A stretch of 64,000 nucleotides of DNA from an archaeon. Its GTDB lineage: Archaea > Nanobdellota > Nanobdellia > Woesearchaeales > GW2011-AR15. Location of the stretch: positions 124,001 through 188,000 of the forward strand of contig JABHXU010000020.1 of NCBI GenBank assembly GCA_018657065.1, read 5' to 3'. Made by a program: the position numbers and the translations under genes. The notes under the pieces were generated by a model. It was not told the origin of the DNA and did no database searches. It worked only from the letters and a program-made list of their open reading frames with translations. Positions 42,735 through 52,228 of the stretch are shown piece by piece; the stretch's first letter is position 1, and every line of letters starts with the position of its first letter.

Positions 42735-43156
42735 AGGTCTTCTTCTGATATAACTTTAATATTATGTTTTTTTAGTAATAATGATGTTACACCGTCTCCC
42801 TCAATAATAGTTTTTGTAAAACTTCCATCATAAACTTTTCCTGAACCACAAGAGGGGCTTCTTTGTTTTAAAATTGCTTCAGATATATTATTCAATTTTG
42901 CAATTTTCAAAACTTCATTTGCTCCTTTAGTAAATTCGGTTGTATAATCTTTCCCACTTTTCCCAATAACCCTTCCTTCTTTTTGTTCTGCTGCCTCTCT
43001 AGGTGTAGGTAAACCACCTAACTGCTCAGGGCAAACAGGAATTAAAAGTTCTTTTTTTTGTAATTCAAGAACTCTATCATTTGATTTTTCTTCTGCATTA
43101 TATCTGCAATTTACACCAAGTAAACAAGCACTTACAAGTTTCATTTTTTCTTCCAT
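42731..43156 (-). CDS. DUF523/TudS-like thiouracil desulfurase
   Basis: 141 residues with the family's Cys motifs: SACLLGVNCRYNAE (two Cys), PVCPEQLGGLPTPRE and RSPSCGSG. TudS relatives carry a [4Fe-4S] cluster and remove sulfur from 2-thiouracil. It sits inside the hydrogenase operon, overlapping the end of hydA by 16 bases. A role in tRNA thiobase salvage, or in sulfur chemistry linked to the sulfhydrogenase, is inference. Confidence 0.85.
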   Translation of the reverse strand: MEEKMKLVSACLLGVNCRYNAEEKSNDRVLELQKKELLIPVCPEQLGGLPTPREAAEQKEGRVIGKSGKDYTTEFTKGANEVLKIAKLNNISEAILKQRSPSCGSGKVYDGSFTKTIIEGDGVTSLLLKKHNIKVISEEDL

Positions 43157-44421
43157 TTTACTTCAAGAAAATGACTACTACATGAAAAACATGGATCATA
43201 TGCTCTAATTAATTTTTCAATTTCTAAATTAATTTTTTCTTCATCTTTTAATTTTAAAAGACTTGGAAGCATTTCTTTAATTTCATCTTCCATAACTTTT
43301 AAATTTTGAGCAGTTGGAGTTATAATATTTGCTTTAATTATAGTCCCATCTTCAATTGTGTAATCATGAAATAAAATTCCTCTAGGAACTTCAATTGCTG
43401 CAACTCCTCTACCTGTATTTGTAACAGGTTTTAATATATGTTCTTCAATTTCTTCATAATCAACTGAATGTTTTATTACTTCATCCATACAATGTATTAA
43501 TTCAACTGCTTGACAAAAATTATTTGTAAATGGATTTAAATTAGGAAATTCTATGCCTGATTTTTTGACTGCTAATTTAGCGTCTTCACTTAACATTTCA
43601 AAATTATTGTTCATCCTAGCAAGAGCCCCAGTCATGTACGGTTTATTATCCTTAACAACAAAGTTAGCTGTTGAATATTTTGAATGATATTCTTTAAAAT
43701 AATCCAAATATTCATGCTGTTCAAATTTTGATTTTTCTGAAACTAATGGTCCTTCAAGCATTGCATATTCTTTAGAATCTTGCAAAGAAAAAAATTCACA
43801 TTTATGTTCATAATCATATAATTTTAATTTTGAAAACAATTCAACTGTCGCATTTGCTTCTAATTTTAATTTTTTAATAGATTCAACTAACTCCATTAAT
43901 TTTTCTTTTGAAGGAATATTTCTGTAACCTCCTACAGCAGCAGCAACTGGGTGCATATCTCTTCCACCTACAAGTCTTACAATTTCATTTCCTGCTTTCA
44001 TCATTCTTAAAGCAGATTGAACTTCATTTTTATATTTAGGAAGCATTGCAATTGCAGATTCATAACCTAAATAATCAGGCAAAGCCAAAAAAAACAAATG
44101 AGCTGCGTGGCTCCTAATTCTTTCTCCAAGCATTAATAATTTGTTTAATAATTTTGTTTGATGAGTTGGTTCAATTCCTAAAGCTCTTTCAACTGCTGTA
44201 TTTGCTGCAACAGTGTGTGCACAGCTACAAATTCCACAAATTCTTGAAGTTATTTCATGAGCCTCAAAATATTTTTTTCCTTTAACTAATCCTTCAAAAT
44301 ATCTAGACCCTTCAATTGAAGACAATTCACATTTTTTTACTTTATTTTTTTCTATTTCAATTGCTAATTTAGCATGTCCTTCAATTTTTGTTATATGATT
44401 AAGATTTATTGTGTGTGTCAT
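43141..44421 (-). CDS. hydA: Group 3b NiFe hydrogenase large subunit (sulfhydrogenase alpha)
   Basis: 426 residues. N-terminal nickel motif SRICGICSCAHTVA (about 60-73) and C-terminal motif DPCFSCSSH, followed by a nine-residue tail (FLEVKWKKK) removed at maturation. The active site makes or consumes H2. Order hydB-hydG-hydD-hydA equals that of Pyrococcus cytosolic sulfhydrogenase I, which couples H2 to NAD(P)H and can reduce sulfur. It overlaps hydD by four bases. Confidence 0.95.
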   Translation of the reverse strand: MTHTINLNHITKIEGHAKLAIEIEKNKVKKCELSSIEGSRYFEGLVKGKKYFEAHEITSRICGICSCAHTVAANTAVERALGIEPTHQTKLLNKLLMLGERIRSHAAHLFFLALPDYLGYESAIAMLPKYKNEVQSALRMMKAGNEIVRLVGGRDMHPVAAAVGGYRNIPSKEKLMELVESIKKLKLEANATVELFSKLKLYDYEHKCEFFSLQDSKEYAMLEGPLVSEKSKFEQHEYLDYFKEYHSKYSTANFVVKDNKPYMTGALARMNNNFEMLSEDAKLAVKKSGIEFPNLNPFTNNFCQAVELIHCMDEVIKHSVDYEEIEEHILKPVTNTGRGVAAIEVPRGILFHDYTIEDGTIIKANIITPTAQNLKVMEDEIKEMLPSLLKLKDEEKINLEIEKLIRAYDPCFSCSSHFLEVKWKKK

Positions 44422-45227
44422 TTTTGTTTAAAAGCCTCATCAATGTTAATTCTCTTTAATCCTGAAAAAATTTTTAATCTAGTTTTTATAAAATCATCTT
44501 CATAACCTTTATTTCTTAAAAGTCTAACAAACACTTCATAATTAGGATCTTCACTAGGTCCTCTACATCCCCAACATTCAAATCCTGAATTAGTACAAAC
44601 AGAATCACATCCACCTGTTGTTATTGGACCCATACAAGGTTTTCCTAGTAACAATAAACATTTATTTCCTCTTTCCCTACATTCAACACAAACTGGTTTT
44701 AAATTTGGAACTGGAAGTTTACCACTCGCTACACTTTTCAAAACATGTAAAATTTGTTTTCCATTTGGAGGACAACCTGGAATAACATAATCAATTTCTA
44801 CATGTGCATCAATTGGTGTAGGATCTACATCTTGTATATCTTTATTTTTTTTATAAATCAAATGTTCATAGTCTTCTTTTAATGTCCATTTCCTATAAGC
44901 GGGTATACATCCTGTATGTGCACATGCACCTAAAACAATTACTTTTTTTGCTTTGCTTCTAATTTCTTTTAATTTTTCTAAATCATCATTACTTGCAACT
45001 AACCCTTCAACAATAGCAATATCTACATCGTGAATATTGTGTCCTTTAAAAAATGGAAATGCTGTAATACTTACTATTTCAAAAACATCCAATATATCAT
45101 CTTCATTAAATACAACACTCAATTGACATCCTGCACATCCAGTCAATCCATATATTCCAACTTTTAATTTAGGTTCTGCTTTTTTTGGGTGAACAATTTC
45201 TTTAATTTTTTTAAGAACAGGTTTCAT
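44418..45227 (-). CDS. hydD: Group 3b hydrogenase small subunit (delta)
   Basis: 269 residues. Proximal cluster ligands are in GLTGCAGCQLSVVF (about 29-41) and GACAHTGCIPA. Further ligands are in PGCPPNG and the late Cys-rich segments VCVECRERGNKC and GGCDSVCTNSGFECWGCRG. These carry electrons from the NiFe site to the HydB/HydG modules. The lack of a twin-arginine signal means it is cytoplasmic. Confidence 0.94.
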   Translation of the reverse strand: MKPVLKKIKEIVHPKKAEPKLKVGIYGLTGCAGCQLSVVFNEDDILDVFEIVSITAFPFFKGHNIHDVDIAIVEGLVASNDDLEKLKEIRSKAKKVIVLGACAHTGCIPAYRKWTLKEDYEHLIYKKNKDIQDVDPTPIDAHVEIDYVIPGCPPNGKQILHVLKSVASGKLPVPNLKPVCVECRERGNKCLLLLGKPCMGPITTGGCDSVCTNSGFECWGCRGPSEDPNYEVFVRLLRNKGYEDDFIKTRLKIFSGLKRINIDEAFKQK

Positions 45228-46016
45228 CTAAAAATTCTTCACCTCACTAAGTTTAAACACTGGACCATCTAAACAAGTTAGTTTTCCTTCAATCATACAA
45301 TGACAACATAAACCAAATGCACAATACATTAGTCTTTCAGAACTAACATAGATTTGATCTTCTTTTATTCCTTTTTTCTTTAAAATTTCAATTGTTTTTT
45401 CCATCATTATTGGTGGACCACACATAAAAACTACTTTATTTTTTGCAGTGAACTTTTGATTTTCAACTAATTCAGTAATAAATCCAACATTTCCACTATA
45501 ACATGTTTTACTTGGTAATTTATCAACACTAACAAACAAATGAAAATCTTTTTTCCAATCATCATGCTTATCTTCAAATAATATGTCTCCTGGACTTCTA
45601 TATCCAACAAATAAAAATACTTCTCCAAAATGTTTTCTATATTTTTCTAAATATTCTATTCCTCCTTTTAATGGAGCAACACCACATCCACCACCTATAA
45701 AGATTACATCTTTTCCTTTAACTTCTTCTAGTGGATAACCACTCCCATAAGGCCCTCTAACAAAAACTCTATCTCCTTTTTTTAATTTAGATAAACTATT
45801 TGTAACATTACCTACTTTTCGTATTGTTAATTGAATATGTTTTTTTGAATATGACGCAATTGAGATTGGTGCTTCACCAATTCCCGGAATACTAATTTGA
45901 ACAAATTGTCCAGGATCATGTTTTATTTTCCAATCTAAAACAATTGAAAAAGTATCAGCAGATTCAATTTTATTACTAACTACTTTTACGGATCTAGGTA
46001 AATATTTACTTCCCAT
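45228..46016 (-). CDS. hydG: Sulfhydrogenase gamma subunit (FAD/NAD(P)-binding)
   Basis: 262 residues. The ferredoxin-reductase fold has a flavin domain (GQFVQISIPGIGEAPISIAS, about 33-52), a nucleotide domain (IFIGGGCGVAPLKGGIEYL, about 106) and a C-terminal [2Fe-2S] loop CAFGLCCHCMIEGKLTC. It exchanges electrons with NAD(P)H. One base separates it from hydD. Confidence 0.94.
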   Translation of the reverse strand: MGSKYLPRSVKVVSNKIESADTFSIVLDWKIKHDPGQFVQISIPGIGEAPISIASYSKKHIQLTIRKVGNVTNSLSKLKKGDRVFVRGPYGSGYPLEEVKGKDVIFIGGGCGVAPLKGGIEYLEKYRKHFGEVFLFVGYRSPGDILFEDKHDDWKKDFHLFVSVDKLPSKTCYSGNVGFITELVENQKFTAKNKVVFMCGPPIMMEKTIEILKKKGIKEDQIYVSSERLMYCAFGLCCHCMIEGKLTCLDGPVFKLSEVKNF

Positions 46017-46018
46017 TT

Positions 46019-46975
46019 TTATTTCATTTTATTAATTATATCTACAAAATCAATTGTTGTAGGACATAGTTTAATACATCTACCACAACCGACACACATA
46101 TTTAATCCATATCTTTCTTTAAAGTAAACCAATTGATGATAAATTCTATGCTTGAATCTGTCTTCCCTTTTATTTCTAAAAACATGATCACCTGCAACTC
46201 TAGTAAATGAATCAAGTTGACAAGAAGACCATTCTCTATACCTTTCTCCTTTTTGTAAATCACTTATTGATACTTCATCATTAATTTCATGACAATAACA
46301 AGTCGGACACATAACAGTACATGCAGCGCAACTTAAACAATCGTCAACACCTTTTTTCCAATCTTTATGATCTTTTAATTTTGATATATCCTTTTTTTGT
46401 AATCTATCAGTATCAATTTTTTTGTCTTCAGCTGTTATTGTTTCTTTTGTTGATTTTATGAACTTTTGTAGAATTTTTTTTGCTTCTTCACTTCTAATTT
46501 CAATTAAAAAATATTCTCCCTTATCAAAAAGCATGGCATCATAAACTTCCTCAAGTTCCATTGATCCACAAAAACAATATTTAGAAGGTATCTCATTACA
46601 ATGATAACCTATAATAATTGAATTTTTTCTTTGTGCTTTGTAAAACGGATCATCATATTCTTTTATAAAAATAAAATCTTGTCTAAAAACTGCATTTATA
46701 TCGCATAATCTAGGTCCTATAAACACTCTTTGATTTACTTTAGGTATTTTTTCTCTAAGTTTCCCATGATTAAACTCAAACAAAACTTCCTTAGATCTAA
46801 AAAAATATTGTTTAAGTGGAAAATCAGAAGGAGATTTAAAATATATTTCATCTGCACTAGTTATTTTTTCAAATCTAATATCATCTTTTTTAACAGGAGC
46901 ATAGACTTCACACTTTAAAGATTTAATAAACAAATCAAGATCTTCTTTCTCAAGTCTCCCCACAAGTTGCTGCAT
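46019..46975 (-). CDS. hydB: Sulfhydrogenase beta subunit (4Fe-4S)
   Basis: 318 residues. Two ferredoxin-like clusters are visible: CLSCAACTVMCPTCYCHE (about 215) and CVGCGRCIKLCPTTI (about 294). The N-terminal domain is typical of the anaerobic sulfite-reductase A/HydB family. It links HydG to HydD and may hold the sulfur-reducing site. It is the first gene of the operon. Confidence 0.93.
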   Translation of the reverse strand: MQQLVGRLEKEDLDLFIKSLKCEVYAPVKKDDIRFEKITSADEIYFKSPSDFPLKQYFFRSKEVLFEFNHGKLREKIPKVNQRVFIGPRLCDINAVFRQDFIFIKEYDDPFYKAQRKNSIIIGYHCNEIPSKYCFCGSMELEEVYDAMLFDKGEYFLIEIRSEEAKKILQKFIKSTKETITAEDKKIDTDRLQKKDISKLKDHKDWKKGVDDCLSCAACTVMCPTCYCHEINDEVSISDLQKGERYREWSSCQLDSFTRVAGDHVFRNKREDRFKHRIYHQLVYFKERYGLNMCVGCGRCIKLCPTTIDFVDIINKMK

Positions 46976-46996
46976 ATAAGTTTTATATCAAAAGCA

Positions 46997-47007
46997 CATA
47001 TAAATAT
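46997..47007 (-). promoter_or_regulatory. TATA box of the hydrogenase operon
   Basis: ATATTTATATG (minus strand) is centred about 27 bases before ATG 46975, giving a leaderless message for hydBGDA-tudS-protease-transporter, about 4.6 kb. Confidence 0.6.
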
Positions 47008-47042
47008 TTTTGGATAATTAAGAGCATTAATTAAACAAAATA

Positions 47043-47597
47043 TTAAATAAATAAACCTGGAACAAAAGCAGCAAATGTCATAAATAAAACATCTCCAAAA
47101 AATAATGGAATTATAAAATCTTTATACTTATAATTAGTAGCTCCTAAAATCATCATTATAATATCATTAGGAAAAGGACTAATTGCTGCATATAAAAAAA
47201 CAAATATTTGAATTACGTGTTTAGGTTTACTTATAACGAAAGAACATAATTTTTTGTAGAATTTAGTTTTAACAAACCAATCTAAATATCTTGCTTCTTT
47301 TCCTAAATAATAAAAAAATGTATCTCCAAGCATTATACCTGTTCCTGATATCAAACCAAGTAACCAAGGATTATATCCTTGAAGTGCGATAAGTGAAAGA
47401 GTAACATAAAAAGAACTAGTTGTAAACATAGATGCACCAGTTGTAAGTGCGACTATGAAAATTAAAATATAAGGACTATGAATTCCCGTCTTTGCAATAA
47501 TTCCATCAATACCAAAATAAAAAAGAAATATTGTCCATCCTACTGCAAGTAAAAGTAATATAACAAAAATAAATGCAGATCTTTTTTCCTTTGCCAT
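47043..47597 (-). CDS. DedA/VTT-domain membrane protein
   Basis: 184 residues, five to six helices, with the VTT core (MFTTSSFYVTLSLIALQGYNPWLLGLISGTGIMLGDTFFYYLG, and later FLYAAISPFPNDIIMMILG). VTT proteins scramble or flip lipids or carrier phosphates. The conserved P-F-P-N-D loop replaces the more usual RFxPxxR. A single gene with its own promoter. Confidence 0.8.
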   Translation of the reverse strand: MAKEKRSAFIFVILLLLAVGWTIFLFYFGIDGIIAKTGIHSPYILIFIVALTTGASMFTTSSFYVTLSLIALQGYNPWLLGLISGTGIMLGDTFFYYLGKEARYLDWFVKTKFYKKLCSFVISKPKHVIQIFVFLYAAISPFPNDIIMMILGATNYKYKDFIIPLFFGDVLFMTFAAFVPGLFI

Positions 47598-47645
47598 TTA
47601 CATTTCTTAAAAAGTGTATTTAGGTTATAAATTGTTGGTTTAAAA

Positions 47646-48068
47646 TCAATTTTTATTAATTGATATAAATGTAGCAATAGATGCAAGATCAACTACAAAT
47701 GCACAGTATAGAACTGTAAAAAAGAAAGAAGGATTATTATTTATACTTATAACTCCTGCTCTAAATCTTCCAATCAAAAATAAATTCCCTGTAAATAAAG
47801 AGCTAATTAATGATATGCTTAAAAAAATGATAAAAATTAGCAAAAACGTTTCATTTGGAGTTTTTGAATTTAATTTTTCCATATTATCCTGTTTTAAATT
47901 AAAAACCAATTGAATTATTGGTGAAGAAAAATAAATTGTTATTGAAGTACATAATAGTACCAATGAAAAAGTTGTTGAATACACTGCATTTGGTGAAACT
48001 ACAAGTGATAAAATTAAAAATAATAGACCTAATAAACTTGAAATTGAAAATTTTGATTCTTTAATCAT
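47646..48068 (-). CDS. Four-helix membrane protein of unknown function
   Basis: 140 residues with helices at about 10-29, 32-52, 72-95 and 113-136, and no charged motifs. It is not recognised. It follows no operon partner within 48 bases except the DedA-like gene, which is on the same strand downstream. The start is just inside a TATA-containing 104-base divergent region with the ldh gene. Confidence 0.5.
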   Translation of the reverse strand: MIKESKFSISSLLGLLFLILSLVVSPNAVYSTTFSLVLLCTSITIYFSSPIIQLVFNLKQDNMEKLNSKTPNETFLLIFIIFLSISLISSLFTGNLFLIGRFRAGVISINNNPSFFFTVLYCAFVVDLASIATFISINKN

Positions 48069-48172
48069 ATTTAGAAATAGAAATTTTAAATTTATAAAAT
48101 TATTGCATTGTAAACAATAAAGGATAAATTTTTTAAAGCAAATAAATAATATAATCTCATTGAGGTGGTAAT

Positions 48173-49093
48173 ATGTCTAAAGTCGCTATTATTGGTGCAG
48201 GATTTGTAGGAAGTACCTGTGCATATGCTCTTTTTATTGAAGGAAGCGCTAACGAAATTGCATTAATTGATATTAATAAAGAAAAAGCTAAAGGTGAAGC
48301 TCTTGATTTAGTTCACGGTAATTTATTTACACCATATACAAAAGTTACATATGGTGATTCTTATACTCTATGTAAAAACGCAGACATTGTTGTTGTAACC
48401 GCAGGTGCTCATCAAAAACCAGGTGACACTAGATTAGATTTAACAAAAACAAATGCTAAAATTCTAAAAAGTATTATTGAAGGAATAACAAAATACAATA
48501 AAAATTGTATAATTTTAATGGTAACTAATCCTTTAGATGTTTTAACTTATTTAGGATTAAAATGGTCAAAATTCCCAACAAACAGAGTCTTTGGAACTGG
48601 AACAACACTTGACACAGCAAGATTTAGACAATTACTAGGTGAGTATTACAATGTAAATCCAACAAGTGTTCATGCATATATTTTAGGTGAACATGGTGAC
48701 TCTGAATTCCCTGTTTGGAGTAGTGCAAATATTGCAGGAATTAAATTAAAAGATTTTAAAAAATATGATAAAAGAAAACTAAATCAATTGTTTAAAGAAA
48801 CAAAAAATGCTGCATATGAAATTCTTAATAGAAAAGGTTCAACGTATTATGCCATTGGTCTTGTTGTTAGAGATATAGTTAGAGACATATTACAAAATCA
48901 ACATAAAATATATCCAATATCATGTCATGTTGATAATTATTATGGTGTAAAAAATATATGTTTAAGTATTCCATGTGTTCTTACAAAAAAAGGAGTCAAA
49001 GAAAGAATACATTTACATCTAGACAAAAATGAACAAAAACAACTTAGAAAAAGTGCAAGTATAATTAAAAGAGTAATAAAAAGTGTTTCTTAA
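48173..49093 (+). CDS. ldh: L-lactate dehydrogenase
   Basis: 306 residues. NAD fold IIGAGFVGSTCAYAL (about 5-19); substrate loop AGAHQKPGDTRLDL with the Gln that selects pyruvate over oxaloacetate; VTNPLDVLTYLGLKWS; catalytic His in GEHGDSEFPVWS (about 178). It reduces pyruvate to lactate, regenerating NAD+ in fermentation. The ATG is preceded by TGAGGTGG. LDH rather than malate dehydrogenase is supported by that Gln. Confidence 0.93.
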   Translation: MSKVAIIGAGFVGSTCAYALFIEGSANEIALIDINKEKAKGEALDLVHGNLFTPYTKVTYGDSYTLCKNADIVVVTAGAHQKPGDTRLDLTKTNAKILKSIIEGITKYNKNCIILMVTNPLDVLTYLGLKWSKFPTNRVFGTGTTLDTARFRQLLGEYYNVNPTSVHAYILGEHGDSEFPVWSSANIAGIKLKDFKKYDKRKLNQLFKETKNAAYEILNRKGSTYYAIGLVVRDIVRDILQNQHKIYPISCHVDNYYGVKNICLSIPCVLTKKGVKERIHLHLDKNEQKQLRKSASIIKRVIKSVS

Positions 49094-49100
49094 TTATTTA

Positions 49101-50738
49101 TTATTTTTTACAATTAATTTTTTTTAAGTCTTCAAAAAGAACTTTTTTATTATTTGAATAATCAATAGGTACATCAAAAATTTTTATACCTTTCATATTT
49201 ATTATTTCATTGACTTTTTCTTTAAAATTGTCCTGTTTTTTTATTTGGTAACCATATGCTCCATAACTTTGCGCATATTTCACAAAATCAGGATTATTAA
49301 AATCAAGCCCAAAATTTTTAAAATTCATATTTTGTTGCTTCCATTTAATCATACCATATCCAGAATCATTTAAAATTATAATTGTTAAATTAAGTTTTAA
49401 TCTTATTGCAGTTTCAAGTTCTTGAGAATTCATCATAAACCCTCCATCTCCAACAACAGCAACAACTTTTTTTTCTGGATTAATTAATGAAGCTGTAATT
49501 GCACTAGGAAGACCTGCACCCATTGTTGCTAAAGCATTATCCAAAAGTAAAGTATTAGGTTTATAGGCATTATAATTTCTTGCAAACCATAATTTATACA
49601 TCCCATTATCTAATGCAATGATTGAATTTTCATCAAGAATATTTCTTAGAGACCATACTACCTCTTGAGGTAAAATTGGATAACCTCGGTGACCTTGTAA
49701 TTCTTTAAAATTTTGTTTTTGTTTTTGTTTAATCTTTAAAAAATTAGATACATCCCAATTCTTTGGAATAATTAATTCTTTAATTTGCCATATAGCGTTA
49801 GCAATATCACCAATCACTTCATGTTGAGGAAAATAAACATTATTTACTGATGCTGAATAAAAATTAATGTGAATAACTTTTTGACCTTCTTTCATTAAAA
49901 AAGGTGGTTTTTCAACTACATCATGACCAACATTTATGATTAGATCTGCTTGATCAATAGCGCAATGTACAAAATCATTATTTGATAAGGCTGCAGTTCC
50001 TAAAAATAATTCGTGACGTTCATCAACTACTCCTTTACCCATTTGAGTATTAAAAAAAGGAATCTTTGTTTTTTCAATGAATTCATTTAACATATTTGAT
50101 GTTCTTTTCCTATTAGCTCCTGCACCTATTAATATTAATGGATGTTTAGAGTTTTGAATCATCTCAACTGCTTTTTTTATTGATTTAATTTCAGCTACTG
50201 GCCTTCTTGTTGTTGGAGGTTCAATTAGATTGAATTCTTTTATTTTTTCTTTAGCAACATCTTCAGGTAAACTTAAATGAACAGCTCCTGGTTTTTCTTC
50301 TGACGCTAATCTAAATGCTTCTCTAATAGAACTAGGAATTGAAACTCCACTCAAAATTTGCTTATTATATTTTGTTAATTCTTGAAACATATCAACTGTG
50401 TCAATAATTTGAAAACTTCCTTGTTTAGAATCTTTAATGGGTTTTTGACCTGTAATCATTAAAAACGGCATACCTCCTAACTGCGCATATGCTGCTGCTG
50501 TAACAAAATTTGTTGCACCAGGGCCAAGTGTTGAAAGAGCAACACCTGGTGTTCCTGTTAATCTTCCATATGTTGCAGCCATAAAACCTGCTGCTTGTTC
50601 ATGCCTTGTTACAATTAACTTAATTTTAGATTTTCTAATACTTTCTAATAAATCTAAATTTTCCTCACCAGGAACTGCAAAAATATATTCTACTCCTTCT
50701 TTCTCTAATTGTTTAACAAATAAATCTGATGCTTTCAT
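49101..50738 (-). CDS. Acetolactate synthase-like TPP enzyme
   Basis: 545 residues. The Pyr domain has VPGEENLDLLES and the catalytic Glu (TRHEQAAGFMA). The PP domain has GDGGFMMNSQELETAIRLKLNLTIIILNDSGYGMIKWKQ, the TPP/Mg motif GDG...N. Full-length COG0028 enzyme without an adjacent regulatory subunit, so a catabolic AlsS-type (2-acetolactate) or another alpha-keto acid decarboxylase is likely. It overlaps no gene but lies two bases from the aldehyde dehydrogenase, probably as one operon using pyruvate or an aldehyde product. Confidence 0.85.
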   Translation of the reverse strand: MKASDLFVKQLEKEGVEYIFAVPGEENLDLLESIRKSKIKLIVTRHEQAAGFMAATYGRLTGTPGVALSTLGPGATNFVTAAAYAQLGGMPFLMITGQKPIKDSKQGSFQIIDTVDMFQELTKYNKQILSGVSIPSSIREAFRLASEEKPGAVHLSLPEDVAKEKIKEFNLIEPPTTRRPVAEIKSIKKAVEMIQNSKHPLILIGAGANRKRTSNMLNEFIEKTKIPFFNTQMGKGVVDERHELFLGTAALSNNDFVHCAIDQADLIINVGHDVVEKPPFLMKEGQKVIHINFYSASVNNVYFPQHEVIGDIANAIWQIKELIIPKNWDVSNFLKIKQKQKQNFKELQGHRGYPILPQEVVWSLRNILDENSIIALDNGMYKLWFARNYNAYKPNTLLLDNALATMGAGLPSAITASLINPEKKVVAVVGDGGFMMNSQELETAIRLKLNLTIIILNDSGYGMIKWKQQNMNFKNFGLDFNNPDFVKYAQSYGAYGYQIKKQDNFKEKVNEIINMKGIKIFDVPIDYSNNKKVLFEDLKKINCKK

Positions 50739-50740
50739 TT

Positions 50741-52108
50741 TTATCCCTCATACACATTCACAGATTTAATATTTGTAAATTCTCTAATTCCAAATCTAGA
50801 TAATTCTCTACCAAAACCACTATTTTTTATTCCTCCAACAGGAAGATTTGGATGTGTCTTAGAAATTGAATTAATAAAAACAGATCCTGCTTCTATTTTT
50901 GAAGCAAAATTTTTACCTTTTTCTAAATCTTTTGTCCAAATAGATGCACTTAATCCAAACTCGGAATTGTTAGCAATTACAATTGCTTCTTCATTTGAAT
51001 CTGCAATTATAATTGGAGCTACAGGACCAAAAGTTTCTAAACATACGGCATCCATTTCCGGTGTTGTTGAATCAAGAATTGTAGGTTCAAAGAAAAATCC
51101 TTCTCTCTTTAATCTCTTTCCACCAGTTAAAATTCTTGCGCCCAAATTTACAGCATTTTCAACAAAATTTTCCATATCTTTTACAGCATTTTCATTTGCA
51201 AGTGGGCCTATATCTGTATTATAATCAAGTGGATCACCAATTTTAAGTTTCTTCATTTCTTCAACAAACTCTTTTTTAAATTCTTCTTCAATGTTTTTAT
51301 GAACAATTATTCTTTTTGAAGCAATACAAACTTGACCTCCATTCAAAGTTCTTCCTAAAACAGCACCTTTTGCTGCTTTTTTAATGTCTGCATCTTCTAA
51401 AACAATAAGGGGATCACTTCCACCTAATTCCATAACTGTTTTTTTTAAATATTTTCCAGCTTGTGCAGCAATTCTTTTGCCAGCTGATACACTTCCTGTT
51501 AAAGAAACTCCTACTAATTCATCTTTAGATATTAATTCATTTATAGTTTCATGATCACTAACAACAGTTCTGAAAACATTTTTTGGAAAAATTCTTTCAA
51601 AAATTTCATTAATTTTTAATGCTGTTCCTGTAACATTTTTTGCATGTTTCAAAATAATGGTATTTCCTGCAAATAATGGAGGTAAAGCAACTTTAAATAC
51701 TTGCCAAAAGGGAAAATTCCAAGGCATAATAAGTAAAATTGGACCTAATGGATCAAATCTAACTAAATGTTCTTTCCCATCAGCTTTAAATTTTTCAGGC
51801 TGTAACCAAGGTTCAGCATTTTCTGAAATAAATTCTGATAGATGTGCACATTTTTTTACTTCTGCAATTGATTCTTTAATAGGTTTTCCCATTTCATTTG
51901 TCATTAATTTTGCATATTCTTCTTTATTTTGCTCTAAAAATTCCGATAATTCAGAAAAATATTTTTTTCTTTGATCATATGTCAATTCTTTCCATGATTC
52001 AAACGCAGTTTTTGACTTACTCAACGTATCTAGAATTTCCTGTTTAGTCATATAATCATACTCGTTTAATATTTGTTTTGTAGCTGGATTTATTGTTTGG
52101 ATTTTCAT
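50741..52108 (-). CDS. NAD(P)-dependent aldehyde dehydrogenase
   Basis: 455 residues. Cofactor and catalytic motifs: PWNFPFWQVFKVALPPLFAGNT, TGSVSAGKRIAAQAG, MELGGSDPLIVLEDAD with the general base Glu, and the nucleophile Cys in NGGQVCIASKRI. It resembles the succinate-semialdehyde (GabD/Sad) branch; its substrate cannot be fixed. First gene of the pair with the TPP enzyme. The GGTGA ribosome binding site lies before the ATG. Confidence 0.92.
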   Translation of the reverse strand: MKIQTINPATKQILNEYDYMTKQEILDTLSKSKTAFESWKELTYDQRKKYFSELSEFLEQNKEEYAKLMTNEMGKPIKESIAEVKKCAHLSEFISENAEPWLQPEKFKADGKEHLVRFDPLGPILLIMPWNFPFWQVFKVALPPLFAGNTIILKHAKNVTGTALKINEIFERIFPKNVFRTVVSDHETINELISKDELVGVSLTGSVSAGKRIAAQAGKYLKKTVMELGGSDPLIVLEDADIKKAAKGAVLGRTLNGGQVCIASKRIIVHKNIEEEFKKEFVEEMKKLKIGDPLDYNTDIGPLANENAVKDMENFVENAVNLGARILTGGKRLKREGFFFEPTILDSTTPEMDAVCLETFGPVAPIIIADSNEEAIVIANNSEFGLSASIWTKDLEKGKNFASKIEAGSVFINSISKTHPNLPVGGIKNSGFGRELSRFGIREFTNIKSVNVYEG

Positions 52109-52148
52109 TTATTTTTCACCTTTGTTATAATATAAGATTAGATAATTT

Positions 52149-52179
52149 AAATGTAGTATTTAATCAAATGTAGTATTTA
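52149..52179. repeat. Tandem 14-base repeat upstream of the aldehyde dehydrogenase operon
   Basis: AAATGTAGTATTTA occurs at 52149-52162 and again at 52166-52179, a 17-base period. It lies 41-71 bases before ATG 52108, upstream of the leftward promoter zone. It may be a paired activator site. Confidence 0.55.
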
Positions 52180-52228
52180 TTAATAAATAAAACGAAGTAG
52201 TGTTATTATGTGCTTAAATAATTCACAC

